DNA of 64,000 bases, taken from contig CAJUPB010000003.1 of assembly GCA_910588155.1 (NCBI GenBank), forward strand, positions 42,983 to 106,982, in the 5' to 3' direction. This document shows, in pieces, positions 16,836 through 25,289 of the stretch. The stretch comes from an uncultured Christensenellaceae bacterium (GTDB lineage Bacteria; Bacillota; Clostridia; Christensenellales; Pumilibacteraceae). The notes below the pieces were generated by a model. The model was not told where the DNA came from. It saw only the letters and a program-made list of their open reading frames with translations, and searched no databases. Every line of letters starts with the position of its first letter. Positions within the stretch are counted from its first letter, which is position 1. The translations under genes and the position numbers were made by a program.

Positions 16836-17870
16836 TCAAATCAAGCCTTCCAACCAACCGTTGCCCGTCGCTATGCAGACCAAGAACGTTGCCGCCCACA
16901 TAAACGCCGTCGCGCCGATAGCGATTCCGTAAAGTGCCGCGCCGTTTCCGTTTCTCTTTTTCAATAAACTTTCGGACTGCACTTCGACGGCTTCCTCGCT
17001 CTGCTGTTTCATAATCGGCGGACGGGCGGTGAACGTCCTTGCCGCCTTTTCGATTTTGCAACGCGCGAGCAGTTTGCCGAGGAAATAAATTCCGACGACC
17101 GCCGCCGCCAAAAGCACCACGGCGAGCAGAGCAAACAGCCACGGTACGCCAATCAGCCAATTTACGATAAATTCGAATCCGCTACCGAACGGCTCTATAA
17201 TCTCCATAAGGCATGCAATCAGATTGCTTGTTCCGTGCGCTATGATTGCCGGTATAAGCGAGCCGCTTTGCAACGTCAGATATGCGCACGTACAACCGAG
17301 CAGAAACTGGTATACCGTTTGTTCCGGGTTCATATGCATAAGCGAAAACGCAAGACCCGACAGAACAATGGCGACGGGCGCTTTGAATTTTTCTTTGAGT
17401 CCCGACAGCAGCGCGCCGCGGAAAACTATTTCCTCGCCTATCGGCGCGGCAAACACCGTCACTATCACGCCGATTATTTTTCCCGCAACGGTTTCAAACT
17501 CTATGCCGCCGGCGCTTTGATAGTTCATAGCGTCCAACAAAAGAGCAAACGAAATATGCGCCAGGTAGAACAAAAACAGACCGCCTATTGCACAGATTAT
17601 CGGCAAAACATAGCCGAGCGGTTTTAACGGTTTCGGCGTCAAATCGAAGCGGGTCTTTTTACTGCGGCAATACAAAAACGCCGTAAGGAAAAAAATTACC
17701 TGTATCGGAAACGCCACCAGCGTGGACAGCCAATCGACCGAGGAGAGCAATTCCGTAGCCTTGAACGCCTCGAACACGAAAGCTATTACCACCTGATACG
17801 CGATTGCCGCCAGCACCGCCAAAAGATATATCGTGACACCGTCCCTGTAAGTAAATTTATTTTTCTCCAC
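16836..17870 (-). CDS. CPBP family intramembrane glutamic protease, second copy
   Basis: 344 residues, about eight membrane segments. Catalytic motifs: GEEIVFRGALL (EExxxR), AFSLMHMNPEQ (FxxxH) and IAHGTSNLI (HxxxN). Sequence outside the motifs differs clearly from the neighbouring CPBP protein, so this is an old duplication or a heteromeric pair. It ends in a helix after a Lys/Arg-rich stretch. It starts 19 bases after walJ. Confidence 0.9.
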   Translation of the reverse strand: MEKNKFTYRDGVTIYLLAVLAAIAYQVVIAFVFEAFKATELLSSVDWLSTLVAFPIQVIFFLTAFLYCRSKKTRFDLTPKPLKPLGYVLPIICAIGGLFLFYLAHISFALLLDAMNYQSAGGIEFETVAGKIIGVIVTVFAAPIGEEIVFRGALLSGLKEKFKAPVAIVLSGLAFSLMHMNPEQTVYQFLLGCTCAYLTLQSGSLIPAIIAHGTSNLIACLMEIIEPFGSGFEFIVNWLIGVPWLFALLAVVLLAAAVVGIYFLGKLLARCKIEKAARTFTARPPIMKQQSEEAVEVQSESLLKKRNGNGAALYGIAIGATAFMWAATFLVCIATGNGWLEGLI

Positions 17871-17889
17871 CTTTCGATTATCTCCTCGT

Positions 17890-18666
17890 TTAGGTTATTT
17901 CAAACAGGCTGCTCATTTTATCCGCCCGAGCCACTTCCACGCCGACGTCCTCGTAGCCGGCTTCGTAAAGCGCGCCGAGCGTCGTATCGAGAGCAAGTTC
18001 GGGATAGTTGTTTTCCTGCGACAGATGCGCGAGTATGAACTGTTTTACTCCCGCCGCCGCCAGCTTCACGCAGGCTTCGGCGCAAGCTCCGTTGGACAGA
18101 TGTCCGCTGTCGGAAAGTATGCGGCTTTTCAGCCAGGGCGAATAATTCTTGTTCACACGCAGCATATCCACGTCGTGGTTGCTCTCTATCAGCACGAGAT
18201 TGCAGGTTTTGAGACGGGAAAGCACCGAACCGCCGAGATGCCCCACATCGGTGACGACGCCTATCTGTTTGCCCTTGTGAGAGAACACGTAGCCGACGCA
18301 GGGGACGTCGTGTCCCACTTTAAACGGAGTTACTATGACATCACCGACGGTGAAATCGCCTTCGGAAAACTCTATGACGTTTTTGGGGTCGTATTCGCCT
18401 TTTTTCAAAAGAGTTTCCGCAGTCTTGTAGTGACAGTACACGACGGCTTTATTGCGACGGGCAAACTGCGGCGCATTGGATATGTGGTCGGAGTGTCCGT
18501 GCGTTATCAAAAGAGCCAGCTCTTTGCCTCTGCCCAAGAGCGTCAGGCATCTTTCCACGCGCGTAACGGGCGCGCCCTCGTCCACTATTATCGTCGTGGA
18601 GTCGGTGGATATATATATGCAATTGCCCGTGCTGCCGCTCGCGATGCTGCAAATCCTGAAACTCAT
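17890..18666 (-). CDS. walJ: MBL-fold hydrolase WalJ/YycJ
   Basis: Metallo-beta-lactamase-fold protein of the YycJ group, reported as a DNA exonuclease-type enzyme linked to the cell-wall WalRK locus. Seen here: metal motif ITHGHSDHI, later ligands VGHDVP, VTDVGHLGG, and the YycJ-specific SDSGHLSNGACAE followed by LAHLSQENN. 258 residues, normal length. The promoter -10 ends six bases before the ATG, predicting a leaderless message. First gene of the walJ-CPBP-CPBP-rlmH run. Confidence 0.92.
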   Translation of the reverse strand: MSFRICSIASGSTGNCIYISTDSTTIIVDEGAPVTRVERCLTLLGRGKELALLITHGHSDHISNAPQFARRNKAVVYCHYKTAETLLKKGEYDPKNVIEFSEGDFTVGDVIVTPFKVGHDVPCVGYVFSHKGKQIGVVTDVGHLGGSVLSRLKTCNLVLIESNHDVDMLRVNKNYSPWLKSRILSDSGHLSNGACAEACVKLAAAGVKQFILAHLSQENNYPELALDTTLGALYEAGYEDVGVEVARADKMSSLFEIT

Positions 18667-18672
18667 AAATTT

Positions 18673-18701
18673 ATTATACTAAATGTTTGAAAAATTGGCA
18701 A
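18673..18701 (-). promoter_or_regulatory. Promoter of walJ, predicted leaderless start
   Basis: Minus strand TTGCCA (18701-18696), 17-base spacer, TATAAT (18678-18673), then only AAATTT before the ATG. The expected +1 coincides with the A of ATG and no Shine-Dalgarno sequence exists. Confidence 0.75.
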
Positions 18702-18731
18702 GCGAATAAAACTTCAAATACCGTCGTGCCG

Positions 18732-18760
18732 TTGCTTTTTCGGCAAACTTGTGTTATACT
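18732..18760 (+). promoter_or_regulatory. Promoter of fumarase operon
   Basis: TTGCTT at 18732-18737, 17-base spacer, TATACT at 18755-18760; GAAAGAGGTG ribosome site follows before the ATG at 18794. Confidence 0.75.
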
Positions 18761-18793
18761 CTTTTCGTACTATAATATCGAAAGAGGTGCAAT

Positions 18794-19642
18794 ATGCGCG
18801 TTTTGAATACCGAAAAAATAATCGACCCTCTGGCGCAAGCCGTCGAACAGGCTTTGTGCAACGTCGAACCCGCAGTCTTGCGCAAGCTGGAAGACGCGGC
18901 GAAAACCGAAAGCGGAAAGGAAGCGAAGTGGGCAATCGATAAGCTGATTGAAAACGGCGAAACCGCGGCAAAGACGCATTCGTTCGCCTGCCAGGACACG
19001 GGGCTTGCCGTGGTATTTGCCGAGGTCGGGCAAAGCCTCAAACTCGAAGGTATGCTGCTTTGCGATGCGATAAACGAGGGCATACGGCGGGGATACAAAA
19101 CGGCGCGAAAGTCCGTAGCCTGTCCGCTTTCGAGAGTCAACACGAAAGACAACACCCCGGCAGTCATACATACGGAAATCGCAGACGGCGACAAACTCAC
19201 GCTGTACTACCTCGCAAAGGGCGCGGGCAGCGAGAATATGTCCCGGATTTATATGCTGACTCCGTCGAAGGGACGGGACGGCATTATTGCCGCCGCGACG
19301 GACGCGGTGAAGAGCGCGGGAGCCAACCCCTGTCCGCCCGTTATCCTCGGCATAGGCATCGGCGGCACTATGGAAAAAGCCGCGCTGCTGTCAAAAAAAG
19401 CGTTGCTGCGCGAATGCGGAAAGCCGAGCAACGACACAGAAGTCGCGGCACTCGAAAGCGATATTCTTGCCGCCGTCAATGCGCTTAAAATAGGCGCGCA
19501 GGGCTTCGGCGGCGACGTGACCGCACTTTCGGTTTCTGCGGAAATTTTCCCCACTCACATAGGTATGCTGCCCGTGGCGGTAAACATACAGTGCCACAGC
19601 TCGCGACACGCACATCTCGTATTCGAAGGAGAAGAAAAATGA
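18794..19642 (+). CDS. Class I fumarate hydratase alpha subunit (Fe-S hydro-lyase)
   Basis: Hydrates fumarate to malate with a [4Fe-4S] cluster, as the larger part of a two-subunit enzyme. The three cluster cysteines are in FACQDTGLA, GANPCPP and IQCHSSRH. 282 residues, the usual alpha length. The L-tartrate dehydratase alpha subunit is so similar that substrate cannot be fixed from sequence alone, though the fumarase role is more general. Its stop overlaps the beta-subunit ATG. Confidence 0.93.
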   Translation: MRVLNTEKIIDPLAQAVEQALCNVEPAVLRKLEDAAKTESGKEAKWAIDKLIENGETAAKTHSFACQDTGLAVVFAEVGQSLKLEGMLLCDAINEGIRRGYKTARKSVACPLSRVNTKDNTPAVIHTEIADGDKLTLYYLAKGAGSENMSRIYMLTPSKGRDGIIAAATDAVKSAGANPCPPVILGIGIGGTMEKAALLSKKALLRECGKPSNDTEVAALESDILAAVNALKIGAQGFGGDVTALSVSAEIFPTHIGMLPVAVNIQCHSSRHAHLVFEGEEK

Positions 19643-20160
19643 AAAGATTCGATTTGCCTCTGACAGACGACGACATACGCTCGCTTAAAGCCGGCGACGT
19701 CATAGAGCTGAACGGTTTTGTTTACACGGCGCGCGACGCGGCGCACAAGCGGATATGCGAGGCTTTGAAGTCGGGCGAAAAGCCGCCTATCGAGCTGAAC
19801 GGCGCGGTCATTTATTACTGCGGTCCCACACCAGCCCGCGACGGAGAAATCATAGGAAGCTGCGGTCCGACGACAAGCGCGAGAATGGACGATTATGCTC
19901 CCACGCTAATCGAGCGGGGCGCAAAGGTTATGATTGGCAAGGGAAAGAGAAGCGACGCCGTGACGGACGCCGTCAAGCGCAATTGCGGTTTGTATCTCGC
20001 CGCAATCGGAGGCGCGGGCGCACTGCTCAAAAGTTACGTCAAGCGGTGCGAGCTTGTCGCCTACCCCGACCTCGGTTGCGAATCGATTTACCGCCTGCAA
20101 ATAGAGAATATGCAGTTAATCGTCGCCACGGACTGTCGCGGCAACAGTATATTGAAATGA
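19639..20160 (+). CDS. Class I fumarate hydratase beta subunit
   Basis: Partner of the preceding alpha subunit; start taken at the ATG overlapping the alpha stop (ATGA), giving 173 residues. Family motifs: GDVIELNGFVYTARDAAHKR, YCGPTPA, GSCGPTTSARMDDY, MIGKGKRSD and the C-terminal YPDLGCESIYRL. Translational coupling ensures a 1:1 ratio. The operon ends at a strong hairpin. Confidence 0.93.
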   Translation: MKRFDLPLTDDDIRSLKAGDVIELNGFVYTARDAAHKRICEALKSGEKPPIELNGAVIYYCGPTPARDGEIIGSCGPTTSARMDDYAPTLIERGAKVMIGKGKRSDAVTDAVKRNCGLYLAAIGGAGALLKSYVKRCELVAYPDLGCESIYRLQIENMQLIVATDCRGNSILK

Positions 20161-20175
20161 AAAGTTTTATACAAA

Positions 20176-20208
20176 AAAACGGTTGCGCCATTCAAGCGCA
20201 GCCGTTTT
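20176..20208. terminator. Bidirectional terminator
   Basis: 13-bp stem AAAACGGTTGCGC / GCGCAGCCGTTTT with a CATTCAA loop, between convergent fumarase and lipoprotein genes; A and T runs on both sides let it work in both directions. Confidence 0.85.
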
Positions 20209-20230
20209 GTTCTACTGTATCGATTTAATT

Positions 20231-21943
20231 TTACGGAGCGGTGATTCCGTATATTCTCACGACGTTATTTGCGTAACGGGGCATTATGCACAACCTCTGA
20301 CCGTAAGAACCCGCCGATGTGAATTGCAGGTTTACCACTCCGTCCGCCACCGTCGCCAACTTGCCTTTGCCCGTTGCCGTCAAATCGATTTTGACGCCGT
20401 TTACTTCGAGCCCGAAGCGCAAATTGTTTCCGTCCGCGCGGTTGACGTTTATCTTGATTTTGAATTTGGTCTTGCCGTCGAACGTCAACGCCTGCGGTAT
20501 GGTTCCCTGTGCGACAACTTCCGTACTTTCCGAGTTATACCACGCATTCTTTACCGAAATCTTATCTTTCTCTATCGTTAGATACACTCCGGAACACGAC
20601 GCCTGACTGTACGATGAAGGCGTGCCTGCCGTGGCGAAAAGCAGCATTTCGAAAGTATGACGTGCGGACATTTCCAATTCCCAAGCATAATCTTTACCGT
20701 ATATATCCAATCCTTCGTATTTGCTTGCCATTTCACCGAGGTGAATATTTCCGCCCGTTCCCTTGGGGACATAGAAGAAATCGAATCTTGCCGCGTCCGT
20801 GAACTTCATAGCGCCGTTTATCTTTTCGGGCTTCGCGCCTGCGTCGCCCTTTGTGAACGTCGTCCAATTGGCGGCAGTGAATATGTCTTTGCCGTTTATC
20901 TTCTTTTCGGGAAGCACGGGAGCGTCGGGGTCGACAGTCTCCTCGCCCTCGGGTTCGAGTTCGACGTCGGGAACTTCGGGTTCCGTCACTTCAACGCCGT
21001 CGGGAACTTTGTATGTTCCGTCGTCGGAGAACGAGAACGTCTGCCCGTAAAGTTCAAACGAATAGGTCTTGACGCCGCCGTTTTCGGTCACGGTGTATCC
21101 GCTGTCCGGCGAAAGAATCGGCAATTTGAACGGGCTGTTTGCGCCGTGCTTGTCACACTTGAAAACCAAGTCACCCGCTTTCTGCGCCGTAGGCAAATCG
21201 GCAACGGTTATTTTCGTGTCGGTATCTTCCCAATAATGCTCCGTGTAATCGGTTATCGCAGCCGAAGTCTTTAAATTGACATAGTCGAGATTGCAGACGC
21301 CCGCAAGGACGTTGAACACTATGAGGTTGTCGCCTTCTTTCAACGATACGGGGATTTCCACCTTTTGAATGCAAGTGTAATTGTTTCCGCCTCTTATCTG
21401 GTCTTTATTGCCTGCCGGCACCACGACATCGTCGGTCACCTGTCTGTCGTTTACCACAATGTCGAACATCGCCGACAGATTGCGTTCCACCCAAGTACTC
21501 GTGTAAGCGGAGGCTACGGCAACTTCCATTTTTACCTTTACCGCCTTATCCGACTTAAATTGGAAAATGTACTTATTGCTCGTACTCGTTATATTTCTTA
21601 TCATAATATTGCCACCGAACGACAAATCGAAGAAATGCGATTTTGCGATACACTTTCCGCCCAGAGAAGTCGTGCCGTTCGTGCTTGTGCCTATGAAGTC
21701 TGCGGCTTCCGCTTCGAAGAAGTGGTCGGACAGCGTGCCCGTATCTTCGGGAGTGTTGTCTACATATTCTTCGTCGTTTTTGCCGTCCTCGAACTCGCTT
21801 GTGGGCAACTTGGGTTTATCGGGATTGACGGGATTCGGGTTCACCTTATTCGGTCCGCAACCGATACAGAAAAACATCAGAAGCGTCAGCAAACCGCAAA
21901 TCGTTGCCGTCAATAATTTCTTTAAGGCTTTCAATCTTTTCAT
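20231..21943 (-). CDS. CBM-like lipoprotein, companion of GH3 copy 1
   Basis: 570 residues from the ATG at 21943 with AAGGAGG. Lipoprotein signal ending FCIGC, then a Pro/Asn/Lys linker. Around residues 70-225 an FEAEAADF start and long beta-strand segments resemble CBM6/35-type carbohydrate-binding modules; a Pro/Glu-rich linker (about 320-360) leads to a second beta-rich domain resembling concanavalin-like folds (NWTTFTKGDAGAKPEKINGA...). No catalytic motif seen. It starts 13 bases after the GH3 copy 1 stop, so it is probably made with that enzyme and helps bind glycan at the surface. CBM family is inferred by pattern. Confidence 0.72.
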   Translation of the reverse strand: MKRLKALKKLLTATICGLLTLLMFFCIGCGPNKVNPNPVNPDKPKLPTSEFEDGKNDEEYVDNTPEDTGTLSDHFFEAEAADFIGTSTNGTTSLGGKCIAKSHFFDLSFGGNIMIRNITSTSNKYIFQFKSDKAVKVKMEVAVASAYTSTWVERNLSAMFDIVVNDRQVTDDVVVPAGNKDQIRGGNNYTCIQKVEIPVSLKEGDNLIVFNVLAGVCNLDYVNLKTSAAITDYTEHYWEDTDTKITVADLPTAQKAGDLVFKCDKHGANSPFKLPILSPDSGYTVTENGGVKTYSFELYGQTFSFSDDGTYKVPDGVEVTEPEVPDVELEPEGEETVDPDAPVLPEKKINGKDIFTAANWTTFTKGDAGAKPEKINGAMKFTDAARFDFFYVPKGTGGNIHLGEMASKYEGLDIYGKDYAWELEMSARHTFEMLLFATAGTPSSYSQASCSGVYLTIEKDKISVKNAWYNSESTEVVAQGTIPQALTFDGKTKFKIKINVNRADGNNLRFGLEVNGVKIDLTATGKGKLATVADGVVNLQFTSAGSYGQRLCIMPRYANNVVRIYGITAP

Positions 21944-21956
21944 ACTTTCCTCCTTA

Positions 21957-24900
21957 TCAAGAATTGCCGTTGCTTTCGTCGGTCGGCGAAACGCTTGCCG
22001 TTGCTTCCGCAAACTTGCGTTTGAACACTATCGACAGCGTCAGCATCGCGCCCGCCGCCACGGTCAAGAACGTGAATACGCCTATGAACGCATACAGCGT
22101 AGCCTGCCACCAAGGTGTGACGTTTATGACAATCGAGTTGCGCGATATGCCGTTGAACGTGTGCGTACGCGCCACATTGTAGATTATGATTTTTGCGGAC
22201 TCTCTCAATTTCCAAGCAAAGTCGGGGTCGTTGTCCCAACCTTTAAAGTAGGTTTCGGGTTTACCGTTGCCGTCGAAAGAGTTGGTTCCCGCAAATATCG
22301 CATCGGGTTTCGACATACAGTCGGACTCTATCCAGTCGGTTATGTTGATTCCGTCCCAGCCCCATTCTTTTCTCAAAATATCGGTCTGCAACTCTTTGCT
22401 CATACCGTTCCAGGTGGTGCCCACTCTCGTAAACGAGTTCATCGTCGCGCTGGCTTTTCCGTCCGTAAAAATAATCTCGAACGCGCGAAGATAGATTTCG
22501 CGGGACGCCTGCTCGTTGCTCCAAATTCCGCAATGATGACGATAGGTTTCCATATCGTTGAACGCAAAGTGCTTCACGTACGCAAGACAACCTTTATTCT
22601 CTATGCCCTTACACTGCGCCGCGCCTATGATTCCCGAAAGCACGGCGTCTTCGGAATAGTACTCCCAATTTCTCCCTCCGAAAGGCGAGCGGTGAATATT
22701 TCCGCCCGGTCCGTATATTCCGTTGTATCCGAGATACAGCATATCCTCGCTCATATGCTGTCCCACTTGTTCCACGATTTCCACATTGAACGTCGACGCA
22801 AGCACGGGCGCGTTCGGATATGCCACATAGTTCCAATCCTTAACATCCTGATTGGGAATCTGCCAATTGGATTCCGCACGTTTGGTTATTCCGACGGGTC
22901 CGTTTTCCTGACGGCTGAACGGCAAAGCTATGCTCGGCGCACCGACAAGCTGGTGATAGGCATTGGCGCAGATGTTCGCCTGCTCGTACCAAGTCATCTG
23001 GTCCAGAAGCTGATTCCATTTGGCTTCCCACTCTTCCGACCAATCTTCATCGTATTCGTTCAACGGTGCGTCTATGAAATCGAATACGACCAAATCGCCT
23101 TTGTCGACGTCGGGTTTGCCGTCCTTGGAACCGCTGGCAAATTTGCCGTAAGTCGGCATAGGATTATCCGCAGTCGCATCTTTCGGAGACACAAACGTTA
23201 TCGCCAAGTCGGCGGACATTTTGTCGGTTATCGCAAGCTGCGCGGGCGTCGGATAAGTCGTATCCCAGTCCTTTCTCGAAAGATAGGTCACGTTGTTGTC
23301 GCCCCTGCCCTCGTATTTGTTTATATCTCCGCAGTCGAGTCTGTTATAGACCTTTTCCCCCGTCTGCGAGGAAACGGCATACGTCGTCGAATCGCGCTCT
23401 ATCGGGAACTTCTTGACAAAGCCGGCTCCGAGCGAAACTTTTCTCGCGTCTCCGACCATTACTTTTTGTGCGGGGGGGGGATTGCCCGTGCGCGCCGCAA
23501 TTACGTTGTTTGCCGCAATATGCGAGTCTGTCGCCGCCGTCAAATAGTAATCGCCGGCTTCTACGACATATCTGCCTTTCGTTCCGTCGCCGTTGTCGAA
23601 AGTAGCGTCGTATGTCTTGAAGTATTCCGCGGGCACGGTTATTTTGACCGTTTCGCGTCCGTTGGGTTGAAGTTTGGAAGTCTTGCCGAAACCTACAAGT
23701 TCCACCGCCGATACCTCGATATTATTCTGTTTGTCGTGTTCGGTATAAGGCTTGGAAAGGTATACCTGAATGACTTCCTTTGCCGCAACGGAACCGACGT
23801 TCTTGACGTCCACGCTCACGGTATATTGTTTCTTTTCGCCGTCGTATTCGGCATTGAAACTGCTGTATTCGAAGTCGGTATAGCTGCCGCCGTATCCGAA
23901 CGGGAAAGCCACTTCGTCGTCGTAATTCCACGCGCCCTCGGAGTGTTTCGCGCCCTTTGCCGACAGCGCTTTCGTACCCGCGGGGTCCATTATGCCGTCG
24001 GTGTATCTGGTTTCGTAATACTTATATCCGACATATATTCCCTCGCTGTACACCATATAGTGGCTGTACCAATTTCCCTTGTCGCAATTCGCATAAGTAA
24101 ACAGGTCGTCGTTTTCCGTCGATGGTTGGGAAAACAAATCGTATGCAAGCGTATCGGAAAGTCTGCCCGAAGGGCTTTCGTTTCCGACCAGCAATTCGGC
24201 AAGAGCGTTGACGCCCGCCGTTCCGCCCTGACCGACCCAAAGTGCGGCATCTATATTTTCCGCATACGGTTCGAAGTCCTGCATTTGAACCACATTGCCC
24301 GTGTTAAACACCACGACGGCGCGTTTGAACGTACCGTTTTTGCGATATTCGCAGACGTTGGAAAGCATATCCTTCTCTTCCTGCGTGAGAGAAAGGTATC
24401 CTCCCGCATCGGTCGCCACTTCCTGACTGAAATGCAAATCGCCGTTTTCGCCGCCCGTACGCGATATTATTATCAGCGCAGCGTCCCCGTAACTTGCAAA
24501 AGAACTTGTCACTCCCGCCTTTGTATATTCCGCCCAAGGCACTTCGTGGACATACCATTTTTTCGTGGTTGCGCCCCAGCCCGTATCGCGCGTATATTTG
24601 GAACCTGCGCCGATTTCGTAAAACCGCCACAAATCGGTGTTCACCGCATAATATCTTTCAAGCGCGGTTTTGAGCGTGGTTTTTGCGTTCTTGCCGTTTT
24701 GCGTGACCGTGTCTATATGTCCCGAGCCCGTGCCCGATTCTATGAAATCGACGGACGAATGGCTGAAACAGGAAAGCGCGCTGTCTTTTGCAATCGGAAG
24801 CGCTTTTTGTCCGCCGCTTATTTCCTTGTTCCAAAGCAGCACCGCGCCTTCTGCCGCCGCCTTGCGAGTCATAATCTTATCTTCCACGAACAGACCTTTT

Positions 24901-25109
24901 CCATTGGGGTCCGCCCAATCGGACTCGAACCTCATCGATTCCGTGGTTCCGACGGTCTTCGTCGTCTGCGTTCCGAAAATCATATTGATTGCCGCCGAAC
25001 CGTAAGTTACGGCTATGTGCGTACCGACGATAAACACAACCATAAGCACAGCAAAGACAGACGCCAGAATCGTCCACAGTTTGAAATTGAAAAGTTTTTT
25101 CAGTTTCAT
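21957..25109 (-). CDS. Membrane-anchored GH3 glycosidase with swapped domain order, copy 1
   Basis: 1050 residues. N-terminal helix (about 13-35), then the GH3 alpha/beta sandwich (AAAEGAVLLWNKE; GNESPSGRL), an FnIII-like part (FPFGYGGSYTDFEYSS), and only afterwards the TIM barrel: FGGRNWEYYSEDA, VKHFAFN and the nucleophile region GINITDW (Asp925). A second membrane helix lies at about 1002-1028. This order is the reverse of ordinary GH3 and is known from some ruminococcal beta-glucosidases. The usual DGP loop reads ENGP. A C9 run encodes Pro544-546. Driven by its own promoter and a 12-codon leader ORF; companion lipoprotein follows. Substrate unknown, beta-glucoside-like. Confidence 0.9.
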   Translation of the reverse strand: MKLKKLFNFKLWTILASVFAVLMVVFIVGTHIAVTYGSAAINMIFGTQTTKTVGTTESMRFESDWADPNGKGLFVEDKIMTRKAAAEGAVLLWNKEISGGQKALPIAKDSALSCFSHSSVDFIESGTGSGHIDTVTQNGKNAKTTLKTALERYYAVNTDLWRFYEIGAGSKYTRDTGWGATTKKWYVHEVPWAEYTKAGVTSSFASYGDAALIIISRTGGENGDLHFSQEVATDAGGYLSLTQEEKDMLSNVCEYRKNGTFKRAVVVFNTGNVVQMQDFEPYAENIDAALWVGQGGTAGVNALAELLVGNESPSGRLSDTLAYDLFSQPSTENDDLFTYANCDKGNWYSHYMVYSEGIYVGYKYYETRYTDGIMDPAGTKALSAKGAKHSEGAWNYDDEVAFPFGYGGSYTDFEYSSFNAEYDGEKKQYTVSVDVKNVGSVAAKEVIQVYLSKPYTEHDKQNNIEVSAVELVGFGKTSKLQPNGRETVKITVPAEYFKTYDATFDNGDGTKGRYVVEAGDYYLTAATDSHIAANNVIAARTGNPPPAQKVMVGDARKVSLGAGFVKKFPIERDSTTYAVSSQTGEKVYNRLDCGDINKYEGRGDNNVTYLSRKDWDTTYPTPAQLAITDKMSADLAITFVSPKDATADNPMPTYGKFASGSKDGKPDVDKGDLVVFDFIDAPLNEYDEDWSEEWEAKWNQLLDQMTWYEQANICANAYHQLVGAPSIALPFSRQENGPVGITKRAESNWQIPNQDVKDWNYVAYPNAPVLASTFNVEIVEQVGQHMSEDMLYLGYNGIYGPGGNIHRSPFGGRNWEYYSEDAVLSGIIGAAQCKGIENKGCLAYVKHFAFNDMETYRHHCGIWSNEQASREIYLRAFEIIFTDGKASATMNSFTRVGTTWNGMSKELQTDILRKEWGWDGINITDWIESDCMSKPDAIFAGTNSFDGNGKPETYFKGWDNDPDFAWKLRESAKIIIYNVARTHTFNGISRNSIVINVTPWWQATLYAFIGVFTFLTVAAGAMLTLSIVFKRKFAEATASVSPTDESNGNS
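23472..23480. repeat. C9 homopolymer in coding strand of GH3 copy 1
   Basis: Nine consecutive C on the coding strand (G on plus), encoding three prolines between the FnIII-like and barrel regions. Losing one base brings a TAA seven codons after the run begins. Confidence 0.8.
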
Positions 25110-25144
25110 ATCTCTGCCCCCTTTTTCGATTTGCGATACCTCAT
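25106..25144 (-). CDS. 12-codon leader ORF overlapping GH3 copy 1 start
   Basis: A consensus AGGAGG (25155-25150) sits five bases from an ATG that opens MRYRKSKKGAEI, whose TGA overlaps the GH3 ATG (ATGA). The GH3 start itself has only a weaker GGGGG site. This is the layout of translational coupling through a basic leader peptide. The peptide itself may have no function. Confidence 0.5.
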   Translation of the reverse strand: MRYRKSKKGAEI

Positions 25145-25192
25145 AAATACCTCCTCATATAAACATTTTTCAGCTTTCTCGGCTGCGAAAAC

Positions 25193-25221
25193 ATTATAAC
25201 TCGGTATAATTCGGTTGTCAA
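25193..25221 (-). promoter_or_regulatory. Promoter of GH3 copy 1
   Basis: Minus strand TTGACA (25221-25216), 17-base spacer, TATAAT (25198-25193): a consensus promoter separating GH3 copy 1 from its upstream kinase gene. Confidence 0.85.
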
Positions 25222-25239
25222 TACCACTTTTCCAAATGA

Positions 25240-25254
25240 ACGTCGAACCGACGT
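25240..25254. promoter_or_regulatory. Palindrome upstream of GH3 copy 1 promoter
   Basis: Perfect ACGTCG-AAC-CGACGT, 18 bases upstream of the -35. Plausible operator; LytTR regulators usually bind direct repeats, so another regulator is possible. Confidence 0.4.
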
Positions 25255-25289
25255 AATTGACACTTTTTTTCGAGTTTTGCAGAAAAATA

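Noticed and set aside
21567..25199. A 1210-codon plus-strand open frame opposite GH3 copy 1
   Set aside because: Antisense shadow of a clear GH3 gene; Arg/Phe/His-rich translation without domains. Long antisense frames arise here because the sense codons used rarely give antisense stops; the same holds for 13704-15731, 42604-44739, 45545-47854 and 54879-57314.
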